Both the position numbers and the translations under genes were made by a program. The notes beneath the pieces were generated by a model, which saw only the letters and a list, made by a program, of their open reading frames with translations, was not told where the DNA came from and ran no database searches. From Tillus elongatus (lineage: Eukaryota; Arthropoda; Insecta; Coleoptera; Cleridae), in contig OZ023270.1 in the NCBI GenBank assembly GCA_964006375.1, positions 51,633,120-51,697,119 on the forward strand: a DNA stretch of 64,000 nucleotides, in the 5' to 3' direction. Shown one piece after another: positions 38,450 through 52,317 of the stretch. Numbering within the stretch: the first letter of the stretch is position 1; each line of letters starts with the position of its first letter.

Positions 38450-38886
38450 ACTGGTAAAAATGCCGTATCATAATTTTTGATATGTGCCAAAAATGTGAAA
38501 AGTTGCAAAACAATTAAAATCACTCGAAAATGATGAACGCTATCAAATTTTTTTCCTGACAAATATAATGCATTAATTCGATGGAAAATGCACAAATGGG
38601 ATACTATAATTAGTTCGATTGAAAAAGAAGAACAGTTTTATTACCAACTTCTTATGGGAGACCTGTGATTGTCAAAATAATTTTCTAAGGTGTAGCTCAA
38701 GACACCGTATAATTAAGGTATATAATTTTTGTTTATATCTTGTATAATAATGGTTATATTATGCTTTACCGTAGATGCACCAGCCTGTATACCTATATGT
38801 AAACATATAAAAAATTAAACCTTTTCAAAATTCAAACGTCCCGGTCTCCTCAATAAAAAAAAATTCCGACGAAAATTCGCTAATAA

Positions 38887-38974
<88 letters not shown>

Positions 38975-39060
38975 ATAAACATATAAAAATTGAAACTGAC
39001 CCGGATATGTATTCTATGGGGCCCAGATCGCGCTCATTTGAGGAAATTTCTACACTTATG
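38450..39060 (-). mobile_element. Diverged (TA)n-family copy
   Basis: It shares the TTTTTGATATGT...CACTCGAAAATGATG segment with 33165-33250, then TGTAGCTCAAGACACC and the CGGTCTCCTCAAT edge. (TA)n lies at 38889-38970 and a GACCCGGATATG block near 38997-39010. Confidence 0.5.
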
Positions 39061-39675
39061 ACGAACACTAATACATAGGTATAGGTAGGTATACAGTTTT
39101 GTTTTAATCAAACTGAGCTCACCACAATAGAATTTCAAATCCACCAAACGTTTCACACAAAGTTACCTTATATATAGTATCTACCTACCTACCGAGTTAC
39201 CTAGGTATACCACAAAAACATTTGATTATAGAAAAAGTATAGTAATGGGTAGGTATGATCGCAAAATGATGATTGTATATCTACCTATACAGGCTGGCGC
39301 ATTGAAAACGAAACAGACCGATTTGCGTCTAGAGATTTTTTTTTAAGAAACGCTGAAACACGTCAATTATAATATTGAGGGGGACATGTTCTGATATAAA
39401 ACTCAACTTTGTCACATCAACCCCTTAAGGGTGTTGATAACAACCCTTATATTTTAAATAGGGAACATGGGTCGAGTGTTACATCATTTGAAAGCTTTCT
39501 TTTCTGAATTCGGCATGCTAATTTTTTTTGGAAGTTTTATCAACTCGTTTAAAAATTATTCACAGTTGGAGTTGCAAGAACGTATTTCATTCATTGTGAT
39601 AAGAAATGCACTGATTAGTCAATTTTTCGTTAAAAAAAACTAAAAAAACAAAACCAAACGTTCAAAAATGTTTAT

Positions 39676-40821
39676 TCAGTTAAGTAAGTGTTCAAATTGT
39701 TAACCACATACAAAAGTACAAATTTTGTTCAAAACGAGCTCTGATATTCTGGAGCATTTGTGGAGTTATTAAACGGAAATCTTCAACAATACGTCGTTGT
39801 AATTCTTCCAGAGACTCCGATTCTGATATTCTGGAGCATTTGTGGAGTTATTAAACGGAAATCTTCAACAATACGTCGTCGTAATTCTTCCAGAGACTCC
39901 GATTCTGTTGCGCAAATTATACTATTTAAATGTTCCCATAGACAGAAGTCTAAAGGAGTTAAATCGGGTGATCTAGGGGGCCACTCAATAGCACATCTAC
40001 GCCCAATCCATTGTCCTGGAAACTCTCTGCTCAAAAACTCCCTAACACGTTGTGAAAAATGCGGAGGAGCTCCATCTTGTTGACACACTAATTGATTTTC
40101 TTGATAGCGATCATCATTTTCAACAATGTCAATTAGTAGAGGGTAAACAATATCTTCTAGTAACTCCAAATACGTTTCGCCACTCAAATTGCCATTAAAA
40201 AAATTGGTTCGATTAAACGGTCTCCAAAAATGTCAGTCCAGACATTCAATTTCTGTGGAGTTTGAGTGTGGGCTTCGTGAAAATTTCTTGGATTATTATC
40301 TGCCCAATAACGACAATTATGACGATTGACTAGTTTAATAAAAACGTACACTCGTCTGAAAAACAGATATTGAACAGAAAGTTCCCGTTATCAGCTATTT
40401 TTGCAGTCATAACTTCACAAAACACCAGGCGCCGATCAAAATCATCTTCATTCAGTTGTTGTACAAGATGAATTTTATACGGGTGAAATTTATTATGCTT
40501 CATATTCGCTGATTAGTTCTTCTTTTGATGTTTGAAACAGTGGCCAATTTTATCGTGCTCAAAGTTGGGTCTGAATAATTTGTCCTAAAACTTCAATCTC
40601 AGTAGTCTCATTTCTAACCGGAAATTCACGTTCAGGATCCCGTTTTTTGTTGGCTACTGAACCACTTGTCGAAACTTTGCAACTAACTCCAAAATGTATT
40701 TTCTGTTAACATGTCTGTGCGGACGTCGTTCATTAAACAAATTTCCGGTACGGTTGGCACAGTCATCGTTTTTGAAAAAAAGAGTAATTATTTCAACTCT
40801 ATCTTCTACAGAATACACCAT
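39676..40821 (-). pseudogene. Transposase of long-TIR mariner-like element, copy 1
   Basis: The N-terminal part (from ATG about 40821) has V-E-I-I-T-L-F-F, N-L-F-N-E-R-R-P-H-R-H and Y-I-L-E-L-V-A-K-F, typical of DUF4817 domains that recognise element ends. The middle (40650-40200) is frameshifted. The C-terminal catalytic part has Q-Q-D-G-A-P-P-H near 40070 and S-P-D-L-T-P-L-D-F near 39958. An 82-bp tandem duplication (39741-39904) shifts the frame before the natural stop at about 39676. Confidence 0.8.
39741..39904 (-). repeat. 82-bp tandem duplication inside the transposase
   Basis: CTGATATTCTGGAGCATTTG begins at 39741 and 39823, and the units are almost identical. Because 82 is not a multiple of three, it breaks the reading frame. 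Confidence 0.9.
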
Positions 40822-41370
40822 TGTGAAATTAATTTTCGGTAGTACCATCAAGTATCAAACCGACCGATAAACTGAAATAATAAACCGCATTTCTCTCATT
40901 CCGATAAGAAATTTTTTGTTTACAAACCAACAAAACATTGACTATCAGCACATTTCTTATCGGAATGAGTGAAATGCGTGTTTGGATCTTCAACTGTGAA
41001 TAATTTTTAAACGAGTTGATAAAACTTCCAAAAAAATTTGTGTGCTGAATTCAGAAAATAAAGAGCTTTCAAATGATGTAACACTCGACCCATGTTCCCT
41101 ATTTAAAATATAAGTGTTGTTATCACCACCCTTAAGGGGTTGATGAGGCAAAGTTGAGTTTTATGTCAAAACATATCCCCCTCAGTATTAAAATTGACGT
41201 GTTTCAGCGTTTCTTAAAAAAAAATTCTCTGGACGCAAATCGGTCTGTTTCGTTTTCAATGCGCCACCTATCTAATCACGCCCTAGTATGTTTTAATTAA
41301 GTGTCCATCGAATTAATAATACACGCTTCATTTTACAAAAACTGTTTGCAGTTGCCAAGCACTATTTTTT

Positions 41371-42296
<926 letters not shown>

Positions 42297-43378
42297 GGTG
42301 AATTTTGTTAGAAAAATTCACTAATGGGGAGATCCCGACTTTGAATTTTGAAAAAAATTTTATAAGTTTGCAGATTACCTCCCGAACGCTTTTCAAAAAA
42401 TTGTGTTGAGAAACATGCCCAGGACCCCCATAATGCACAAACTGCAAGAAAAATGTCTTCTTCACACCCCCAAGGAAGTTACGGGACCAGGAGTGAATAG
42501 GGGTCCTGGGCGGGGTAGGTAGTGAAAAGGAAACATGAGCAGAAAATGCGGAGAAAATGGCTTGAAAGCTGTCTTTTTCTCATCTTGAAGCCATATTCTC
42601 CTCAAACCCTGCCTACCCCGCACAGCACCCCTATTCACCCCAGGTCCCGTAACTTCCTTGGGGGTTGTGAACAAGATTTTTTTGTGGTTTATGCAAGGAG
42701 GGTGGTTGTAGACACGCGAGAGGGGAAGGAAAATGCCCACGACGAAGCACCCTCCCCCCTCTCTAGCGTTCCACTTATGGACGGAAACATTTCTTGTTCA
42801 TACACCCCCCCCCCCCCAGATTTCGGGACCTAGGGCGACTAGGGGTGCTGTGCGGGCGGTAGGCAGGCTTCCAGGGGGATATGGCTTCAAGATGTGAAAA
42901 AGACAGCTTTCAAGCCGTTTTCTTTGCATTTTCTGCTTATATTTCCTTTGTACCACCTACCCCACCCAGCACCCCTATTCACTCCTGGTCCCGTAACTTC
43001 CTTGGGGGGTGTGAACAAGAAAATTTTCTCTTGTGATTTGTGAATTTGGGGGGGGGGGGTTCCTAGGCATCTTTCTGAAAACAATTTTTTGAAAAGCGTT
43101 GGGGAAGTAATCTGCAAATTTACCCACATTTTAACATTTTTTCAAATGAGCGCGAACTAGGTCCCCTAGAAAATTTTGCGTTTTGTTTCGGAAAAAAATT
43201 ATATCTCCGGAAATATTAAAGCTACGGTAATCAAATTTGGTACAGTAGTTTATGACATTAAAGGGAAACTATATACCAAAATTTAGGTTTCTATGTTACA
43301 GGAAAAATAGTAAAAAATATTTGGGCCAGATCATTTCTATGAAAATTCACTACCATAACGCACTTGCTGCGTCCGGAC
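42297..43378 (+). mobile_element. (TA)n-family short-type copy, interrupted by a foldback element
   Basis: The hairpin is at 42297-42322. The proximal block is split at GAAAAAAATTTT by the 42360-43128 foldback and resumes at TTCAAATGAGCGCGAAC (43140). The copy ends with GCACTTGCTGCGTCCGGAC at 43378. The usual (TA)n tract is missing. Confidence 0.65.
42360..43128. mobile_element. Foldback element with about 250-bp inverted arms
   Basis: AAGTTTGCAGATTAC at the left and GTAATCTGCAAATTT at the right begin long matching arms that include CAAGGAAGTTACGGGACCAG and its complement. A third copy of the arm segment lies internally near 42585-42680 in the right-arm orientation. C and G homopolymers (near 42811 and 43048) are present. 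No transposase is visible. A related degraded copy lies at 49040-49450. Confidence 0.75.
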
Positions 43379-43860
43379 TTTTTGCCGTATGTACACTTTA
43401 CTCTTTTACTGTAAGAAAATGAAAATGTAATAAAGCTCTCTCCAAAATGTCATCAAGCAATTTATTGATTAATTTTCAATTAATTTAATGGCTTTACTTT
43501 AAAACAAAGTTTAGGTATTTATGGATACCAGATATTCTATTTTATCAATATTTAAGAAGGGCCGGCACTTTATAATTTTACATAGAAAATCAATATATCA
43601 ATTAAATACAATAGTCAAATATAAGGTATATTAATCTACAAAAGGGGTGCCTAGTGCATTTGGGTGCGGTCAAGAATTCCGAATGAAAGTCTAGTGTTTT
43701 GAAGTTTTAAAATATTTAGTTTGACACGTCTGATGTCTCGTCAAAACATTTCAAACGACGTCTATCTTCTCGCTCAAATTTATCTCTTTTTACAACAAAG
43801 ACGCTGATAAAGTGAAATGAAATAAGCCTAGAAGTAGAAGTAACAAAGAAAACCATTTAC
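43379..43860. other. Unassigned sequence
   Basis: No recognised feature. Confidence 0.3.
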
Positions 43861-44050
43861 CTTTACTCTCTCACGATGCTCTCTATACAAAGACGCCGCT
43901 CAAACATGCACAAAAACAGGACTATTTGATGTTAATTTGACACAAAACCGAATTCACTACCATCGAAAATGGGTAAATTACGTATAATATGTAAAAGATA
44001 ATTACTTTTTGAATCCAATTTAATAAAAATTATGAAAAACACTTTACTCT
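43861..44050 (-). other. Possible non-coding exon on the minus strand
   Basis: A GTAAAT donor follows ...GAGAGAGTAAAG at 43861 (minus strand), in a stretch less AT-rich than its surroundings. It could be a 5' exon of the zinc-finger gene, but nothing except the donor supports it. Confidence 0.15.
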
Positions 44051-44555
44051 GTCTCACTTTAGAAAATGGCGGATAGAAGCATAGCCATCTTTGTTCCCCT
44101 TGCTGCCTTCCTCTCTGTTGGTTGGAAATACCTCTTGCGCATGTACAGCAAAAAATAATAAACATGTCTACATCGAACAGACGGTTCACCGAACGGTCAC
44201 TATGTATTACGTCATAAGTAGATGACGTAATTTATTATTAGATAATTATCTGAAATAGCAAAAATTCTAAATGAGGATTGCTTATATTATGTCATATAAC
44301 TGGCAATTAATTTATACTATTATTATCAATGTGAGTAATACAGATGATGGAAAGTTAAAAAACTTATCATTATTTAGCTTATACACCTATGTTGTCTTTT
44401 GGCATCAAAAGCATAAGCGTTCATTTGTTATTTAGAGAGGTATTTTTATACAATACTACCTGTATGATGATAGCAGATAGTCAATACCTAAATTAGTAAT
44501 TTTGGCCATCAAATTTCCAGCAACCGATTTACGAAAACAACCAAACATTTCCTAA
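44051..44555. other. Unassigned sequence
   Basis: Includes TACGTCA-type palindromes near 44208-44232. No gene is recognised. Confidence 0.3.
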
Positions 44556-44703
44556 CTGAAGATTGGAAGCTGTGGTGAGCACTGATAAGGTCACTGGAGA
44601 ATCTAATTCATCCTCTAATGACGCTAACCTTGTTAGTGAAACGATGGTCACGTCTTAAAAATGTATTGTGATGAATTGGGTTCTCCAAAGTGTACTAGCC
44701 GAA
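44556..44703. repeat. PLE-terminal foldback with a hammerhead-like motif
   Basis: CACTGGAGAATCTAATTCATC returns inverted as GATGAATTGGGTTCTCC. The centre (plus strand) has CTAATGA at 44615-44621 (core G changed to A), stem II GCTAAC/GTTAGT, GAAAC at 44638-44642 and GTC at 44647-44649. The core substitution should block cleavage. Confidence 0.6.
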
Positions 44704-45009
44704 TATTTTTCAGAATAGCAACAGAGATTACGCATACTTTATAATAGACATTTTACTTACATTAATTAACCACCGATTCACAATTTTAAACAAGGGTACC
44801 TATTACTACTTACCTTATAAAACTCTAACAATATTATTTGTATGTCCAAAAAATCTTATCATCTCACCATTTTTAAAGCTGATATAAAAAGAGCGCAAAA
44901 CACACGCGCGCGTGCGCGCATTTATTGTTACGATTACACTTAGCACGAACACTTTGTCATTACTCCCAAGCCATAGGAAACATGAAAGGGGATGGAACCA
45001 TATTACGCG
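44704..45009. other. Unassigned sequence with alternating CG/CA tract
   Basis: CACACGCGCGCGTGCGCGCA at about 44900-44919 is a 20-base alternating purine-pyrimidine run in otherwise AT-rich DNA. Confidence 0.5.
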
Positions 45010-45400
<391 letters not shown>

Positions 45401-46141
45401 TTTTTTTAAAACGCAATATCTCTCAAATTGGAATGAAACGAAAATTTACAACTTAAAAGAACATAGACGGACGTGCTTGTGCACCAATTTTCAAGTCGTT
45501 TGATCAAAGGAAAATAAATTTATTCGAAATTAATAATAAAATAACCCTCGGCTTCACTTAATATTCTGTAATGCAATATCTACAATGTTAGACAAAGGCA
45601 GATGACGTTATACGTACTGATATGCTATTTAAATAAATCCTAGATAACATTATCAACAATGGAAGTTATTGCAAGATGTCAGACTGGAGAACATTGTGAG
45701 AGATACGACAGGGACGCCATCTCGGTGCAGGACCAGGTAGTATGTTGGCACGACAGCTCTAGTTTAAACAAAATTTTATAGATAGCACTGTGTACAATGT
45801 ACAATAAACTAACCATTTTGTAAATTGTCAGCCTTGGACCATTTCTTTCCTAATATCGGCAAAAGCGCGTCCAAAAGCCCGAATGTATACTAATAAGTAA
45901 AAAATTTAACGAAAGTGATTCAATTTGTTTAAAAGCAATCTAGAACGACGCTTCATTATATATTAATATTAAGCTTCCCATTCTTCACGTTCACGGTATT
46001 TAAAATTAAAAGCCATCTCTCTCTCTCTCTCTCTCTCTCCTAGTTTAAGCTGACCACACGTAGCTATTTGTCACATAGAAGCGTGTACGCTTTGCGATTC
46101 GCATAACCTCTAAATCGTCTCCGCTGATGCTAATTGCTAAT
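45401..46141. other. Unassigned sequence with a (CT)n tract
   Basis: (CT)n spans about 46016-46039. A segment near 45590-45830 ending in ACAATAAACTAACC could be an LTR-like fragment, but I cannot support termini. Confidence 0.3.
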
Positions 46142-46429
46142 ACCCAGCTAACCTTTAATGCTGGCCCAGTATTGGCGTCATAGCCGATACCCGGCACTTG
46201 CATTGCTGGAGAAGTGCTTGAATACAATGCTGGGCCGGTAACTATAGGAAACTCTGGCCAGCATCCGGCCAACAGTCTCTTAGCCATCACATACATTACC
46301 GGTCAGGCACGTTACCAATGCTACTAAGTTACTTGATTTCAATATCAAATCTGCATTTCTCAGGCACTTATATCAAGTGCTCAATTTTAGGTGGCCCACT
46401 ACTTCTACTATGAAGGACCAGCACTATTC

Positions 46430-46498
<69 letters not shown>

Positions 46499-47184
46499 TA
46501 GTCCAATACTGATCAACATAATTTAGGAATAAGTATACATAAGGAACGTATCAAATTGTTACACGATATTGGTAATTTATAAATATAACCCATCAATACA
46601 GACCATTACTTCCATCGATATTTTATTTTGTAGAGCTAGATTATATTATTACATAAAATCAGAATATTGAAATGGTTTTCTTATATTATAGGACATAGAA
46701 AAAATGAAATAAAAACCAACTACCTATATAATGTTAGACGTTTTAATGTCATAAAAATAAAATAGTAACTTTTGCAATTAACAATAAATAAAGTATAAAT
46801 GTGTCAAAATTAACAATAATGCCAAATAACATATCAATAAACAAACTCATAAATGAAACAGTAATTTGAGAATCCATTTAATTAACAATATAAGTGAATA
46901 ATAATATTTTAGTAGGTACATATACTTTCATATGGTCTGAATATCCATGTGCACTCAGTACATATGCACTCGCATAAACAAATTTAAGGAGATGAAACAG
47001 GACCTGTATAATATTTATAGCTAATAATTGGTGAAAATAATAACAAGTGAATATGTGCGAGTATGTACACTTGACTGCACGAACAATTCCCTAAGATGTC
47101 TTTTTCAAGAGAGGCTGTGTCCATCTGGTTTGTCCACTAATTGAGGTTTGAAATTACATCGAAGGTAAACACTAAGTGAATATT

Positions 47185-47312
47185 TTAAACTGTGACGAGC
47201 ACTGATAGGTACACTTTCCGAGACCCCAGTTCACCACAGTACATTTTTAAAGATTTGACGATCGTTTCAGTAACAAGGTAAGCATCATCAGAGAAGGTAT
47301 TATCTTTTACAA
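47185..47312 (-). mobile_element. PLE terminal fragment with intact hammerhead core boxes
   Basis: The fragment shares GTGACGAGCACTGATAGGTACAC-type sequence with the other PLE termini. On the minus strand CTGATGA (47291-47285), GAAAC (47268-47264) and GTC (47259-47257) are all intact, with palindromic stem III ACGATCGT. Stem II has two mismatches and stem I is mostly lost. Confidence 0.6.
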
Positions 47313-47834
47313 CTGTAAACTACTTAAAACATTTCATCTAGCACTTGAGTTATATTTCAGGCTTAGCTTACTGCAATATTTTTCCTAAAACATATTTTTG
47401 TCTCCTATATATTCTTCACTGTCTGCTGCATTACGAAGGCAAAACTTTAATGAGTCACCTTTTTGTTGTGTGACATCTTTACACAAAGGGTTCTTGCTCA
47501 CAGTTCCTGAAAATCAGACACCTATATCAATAAAAAATGTTTGATTTTTCCACAACGCAACATTTACAAATAACAAGTATAATAATGTTGGTCAAAGCGA
47601 AATACTAGTTAGGTATATTGAATTAATCAATCTCAATAATGTTACTTCCTTCCCTTAATTATGGAGGAAGAATGGTGAATAAGACAAGAGCTGGCACGCA
47701 AAATCAGTTACCAATATTTGCGTGATTTACAAACAAACTATACATTCAAGTGCTTATGATTTGCATACTGTGAGAATACTACATTTAATATAATGCAATA
47801 AGACTATAAATAAATTAAAAAATGATTCACTTAC

Positions 47835-47945
47835 CTATTAAGCCTTGCGACAGATAATTTCTTGCGTTTTATCATTTCACTTTAATTAAGCTCAAACACA
47901 CAGCACACAGCACTACGCCATGTTGTTTTAGTTTTAATGTTTTCT
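47835..47945 (-). other. Possible non-coding first exon on the minus strand
   Basis: AGGCTTAATAG is followed by a strong GTAAGTG donor at 47834 (minus strand). The preceding sequence lacks long frames. It is positioned as a 5' UTR exon could be for the zinc-finger gene 15 kb away. No promoter motif is decisive. Confidence 0.2.
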
Positions 47946-48243
47946 TTTGTGCTAGCGCCATGGACATGCGCCAACACTATCGACTCACGATGATAGACGA
48001 GCAGACGAGGGCTATTATGGCTACGCTGCACTTATCCAGCGTTTTGCCGCTACTAGGAAAAAGCGATAATTCTCACCGTATAGCCAACATTGGTTAGGTA
48101 CTGCGGAATACCGTAAATATTATTTGCATTTTGCCAACGCCAATAAGGTAAGGGTAAACCGCCTTTTCGTCGTTGCCGTTACTGAACCAGCACAGACGGC
48201 ATTATCCCGGCAGACGGCCGATGGTTGCGTGTTTGCTGGGTAC

Positions 48244-49039
48244 CTTATTAGGATCTTATAATATAAAACAACTAGGTACCTATATTCTAAGGTTAATACA
48301 AATAGTGGGTAAATAATAACTTTTAATTTTAACTTAACTTTAACAAAATGACTGTAGTATTATAATGATTATAACATCCAATGAAACAAATATGAAAGTG
48401 ATAGGTAAACTATATAGGTACCTAGTGAACTCTATACAGAATTCACTGGTAGGTATTACGAAAGTTAAACAAAATTAGTTTAAGAATAAATATACCTACC
48501 TGAAACTAATAGAGTAAGTACTTATAATATCTAGATAGGTACAACAAAGTAGATACATCCCTAGTTAAAATGATTTAAACAGATGTTTAGGTTAAATTAT
48601 TCAAATTTTAATTTCACAATTTTGTATTGTTTATAATTATTTCATTTTCAAAAAGTATGGATACAGCAATAGTAAATAAGTGTTGAAAAGAGTTTGAGTG
48701 CGTTATGGTAGCGAATTTTCATAAAATATTTCAAATGGTGGATAACCCAATTTCCCATTAAACTGAAATCTTCAGTTTTGATACATAATAAAACCTATGT
48801 AAAGGAGGCGTGGATACTAAATTTTAAAAATAACACAGTGAGCTTCACAGATAATTACTAATTTGTTTTAAAAAACCTTTTTTGTTATTTTGTTTGCAGA
48901 AACCTGTTCGATTGAGTTGATTAAAATCGATCATTCAAGCGATTAATATGGAAAAATACTTACCTGCCGCCTATAATTTCATAAATCCATTCCGTTTGTA
49001 AGTAAAAATTAAATTTTTGGTACATTTACAGATTAGCAC
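48244..49039. other. Unassigned AT-rich sequence
   Basis: A weak trace of the (TA)n-family terminus (GAGTGCGTTATGGTAGCGAATTTTC split across 48695-48722) is present. Nothing else is recognised. Confidence 0.35.
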
Positions 49040-49450
49040 ATGTTTAGAAAAATGTTCTCAGAAATATGCTTAGAACCCCTTCTGGATGACCAAACCATAA
49101 GAAGAATTTCTTGCAAACAGCCCACAAGAAAGTTACGTGACCAAGAGTGAATAGGGATGCTGGGCGGAGAAGAATATAAAAAGGAAATGTGAGCGAAAAG
49201 TGCGAAAGAAACAGCTTAGTTGGACCTCTTTAAGCTGCCTTTATCCCATTTTGCAGCTATACCTCCTTAGAATTCTGTTTACCGCGCGCAAACCTCTATA
49301 TTCACTGCAGGTTCCGTAACTTTCTTAGGGGTTGCTCGAAAGGAATTTCTCTTGTTTGCGTTGTTCTTCTTTATGCATTGAGGGTGTTTGTAGGCATGCA
49401 GAAGGGGAAGGAGAACCTTCGCTACGAAGCAGCGGACCAAGATTCTCAAT
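49040..49450. mobile_element. Degraded relative of the 42360-43128 foldback element
   Basis: AAGAAAGTTACGTGACC, AGAGTGAATAGGGATGCTGGG and TTCCGTAACTTTCTTAGGGG match the arm and internal segments of the intact foldback in the same order, with many substitutions. Confidence 0.55.
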
Positions 49451-50230
49451 TTATGTTTAAATTGTTATCTCATTTCATTTTCTTAAAATATTTTTCCAAA
49501 GATGATTTTGAGTTTGCCTTATTGTTTGTCAGTCTTACATAGTAAGCAACAATATTTTATCATTTTGAAAAGGTATGGATACAGCAACCGTAAATAAGTG
49601 TTGGAAAGTGTCTGGGTGCACCAAGTATGTTGTGCTAGAAAATTTTCGTACAAATATTTCAAATCACATAGGTATGTAACACCTATGTAAAGCACCGTGG
49701 GTACTAAATTAAAGAAAAATAACATAATAAGCTGCGCGGATAACTACCAATTTGTTTTTTAAAAACCATTTTTGTTGTTTATTGTTTGCAAAAACTGGAT
49801 AGGTTGACTAAAAAAAAACCATCCAAGCAATTAATAATGAAAAATACCTGCCATTTTCATAATTTGACAGGTACATTCCCTTTGTAAATAATTAATTTTT
49901 CCGAAAGACTTTTGTAACTTTAATGAAATTTGTAACACCATTTTTTTTTAAAGACACTGCAGTACTTACATATTATATCTAAGACCCAATTTTAATTTTT
50001 TAACTCCATATAAAATATAAATATTTTCAAATAATCGCTATAACTGGGACTCTAAAACCGATCTCCAAGGTCCATTGAAATTTAAAGAATTAGTTTTAAT
50101 AATATATCTTACTAATAGTGTAGAATTCTTATGAAAATTCACTAGTATAACCCACTTGCTGCGTCCCGAATATGTTTTTAATTCGGAAAGACATACGCAG
50201 TATAGGTAACAGATTTACATTTCGCAGGCA
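49451..50230. mobile_element. Diverged sequence with (TA)n-family inverted ends
   Basis: GTCTGGGTGCACCAAGTATG at about 49607 and CACTTGCTGCGTCCCGA at about 50153-50168 resemble the family's terminal repeats in inverted orientation, about 560 bp apart. The interior is not alignable by eye. Confidence 0.4.
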
Positions 50231-50326
50231 TATTAAAGTACACTTGGAGAACCCAAATTGCCACAAGACATATTTAAGAACCTGACGATCATTTCACTAA
50301 CAAAGTTAGCGTCATTAGAGGATGAA
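50231..50326 (-). mobile_element. PLE terminal fragment with hammerhead-like motif
   Basis: AAGTACACTTGGAGAACCCA is shared with other PLE termini. On the minus strand the core reads CTAATGA (50318-50312), stem II GCTAAC/GTTAGT is intact, GAAAT replaces GAAAC, and GTC precedes AGG. The core change is the same as in the copy at 44615. Confidence 0.6.
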
Positions 50327-50329
50327 AAA

Positions 50330-50427
50330 GTATGGACCCAGCAAGTACGTTATGGTAGCGAATTTTCATTAAAATGTGAACTAGATCACTAGGACACATA
50401 TCAGGGACCAGTTCAATTTTTTTATGT

Positions 50428-50512
<85 letters not shown>

Positions 50513-50515
50513 AAC
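50330..50515 (+). mobile_element. (TA)n-family fragment
   Basis: CAGCAAGTACGTTATGGTAG (terminus) is joined to the CATATCAGGGACCAGTTC edge and (TA)n at 50438-50508. Confidence 0.6.
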
Positions 50516-51587
50516 TTTAATTTTTCTTATGGGCGTCATATTGGATTTTCACATTTCTGAAGTATTTTTTCCTGCTTACAATGATATACCACATGAACGA
50601 TCACATCTTATCTGCTATCAAACTACAAAGAGTGCTTTGCTTTCTTCTCACTTAGCTCGGGCAGAAACTATATCCACATTCGTCTTAAAAAGACTCGTTC
50701 ACCCCCAGGTGGATACCATTATCTAAACATGACCGCGTTAAAAAATGATTATTTTTTAATTATTAATAGTAGTGAAGTATTTTTAAACTTTCCTTCATTT
50801 ACACTTTATCGGGGAGTATAAATAATTATGGACCTGCTGAAAGGCTAACGTAACACAAACGAAATTTCGATAACTTTAAAAATATTTCATATCAACGTTA
50901 AACAAACACAAGAACAGTAACAAACAGATTACGATCTACTCCATTAAAATCAAAATAGTGTGTTTGCCGCCTTCCTCAATATGCCTTTAAATAGTTTTCA
51001 CTAGTAACAGGCGATTCTGTTTCTATTATTTTGGTAATACATTTTTATCACGTCTCTCTTTTATTCTTTTGTAAAACTCACGGTTTTCTAATAAATGCCT
51101 ACATATACAATGTACAGAAATACTATATAGACATCAAAATCTGGCTGAACCACAGAATGATAATAAGAAACATAATATGCTGTGGCTGAACTGTCAATAT
51201 ATAGATCTTTAAACAAAGGGGTACGGTCATTTTACATTGGATTTTAGGATTATTGCTTTTTTTAGCGGCCACAAATAAAACTAGCATGCCTTTATAGTAC
51301 ATCATACCTACAACATAATATGTAATAGCGTTAAAAAATATTTAAAACGTGCATCGTAGCTGAGATATGCAGGGTGATTCACTGGGTGAGGGACATTCAT
51401 ATATCGGTAACTATGGCAACTAGAGCTTCAGAAAAAAAACATTCGAAAAGTTATTTGAAGTAGGTACCTATGATTCAGGAAACATTTTTTCATTTTCTTA
51501 TTCTCGCCACCAGATCACGCATTTTTGGATGAAACTTTTCGAAGGCTGTTATCTCAAAATATTCCTATTACAATGTTATCTTCTTTT
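50516..51587. other. Unassigned sequence
   Basis: A TGCAGGGTGATTCACTGGG end-like motif near 51369 resembles termini of Tc1/mariner-type MITEs, without a visible partner. No gene is recognised. Confidence 0.3.
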
Positions 51588-52182
<595 letters not shown>

Positions 52183-52317
52183 TTTTTTTTTAACTTTTTA
52201 TGGAACCCCTAGCCCTGTTCTACATTTTTTCTGAGTTACAACCCTCTCATAAGAATCGTTTACAATAGTTATCTCTGTTATTATTGGAGCTACAATGTGG
52301 TTTAAATGGGCAAAGTT

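Larger units (their letters stand above)
39290..41270 (-). mobile_element. Long-TIR mariner-like element, copy 1
   Basis: Both ends begin GGYKGGCGCATTGAAAACG and continue as inverted repeats of about 330 bp, including a CTCTGGACGCAAATCGGTC block. The transposase is on the minus strand. The same element occurs at 53689-55605. Confidence 0.85.
46142..48243. mobile_element. Possible DNA element bounded by TACCCAGC inverted ends
   Basis: ACCCAGCTAACC at about 46142 and GTTTGCTGGGTA at about 48230-48243 are inverse complements with one mismatch. Inside each end are CCGGC/GCCGG-rich segments (46160-46300 and 47990-48230). The interior holds (TA)n at 46433-46493 and a PLE fragment. No transposase is seen, so the claim rests on the ends only. 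Confidence 0.3.

Noticed and set aside
46045..46296. 83-codon minus-strand frame as a gene
   Set aside because: It covers GCCGG-rich subterminal repeats of a possible element and has no recognised domain.
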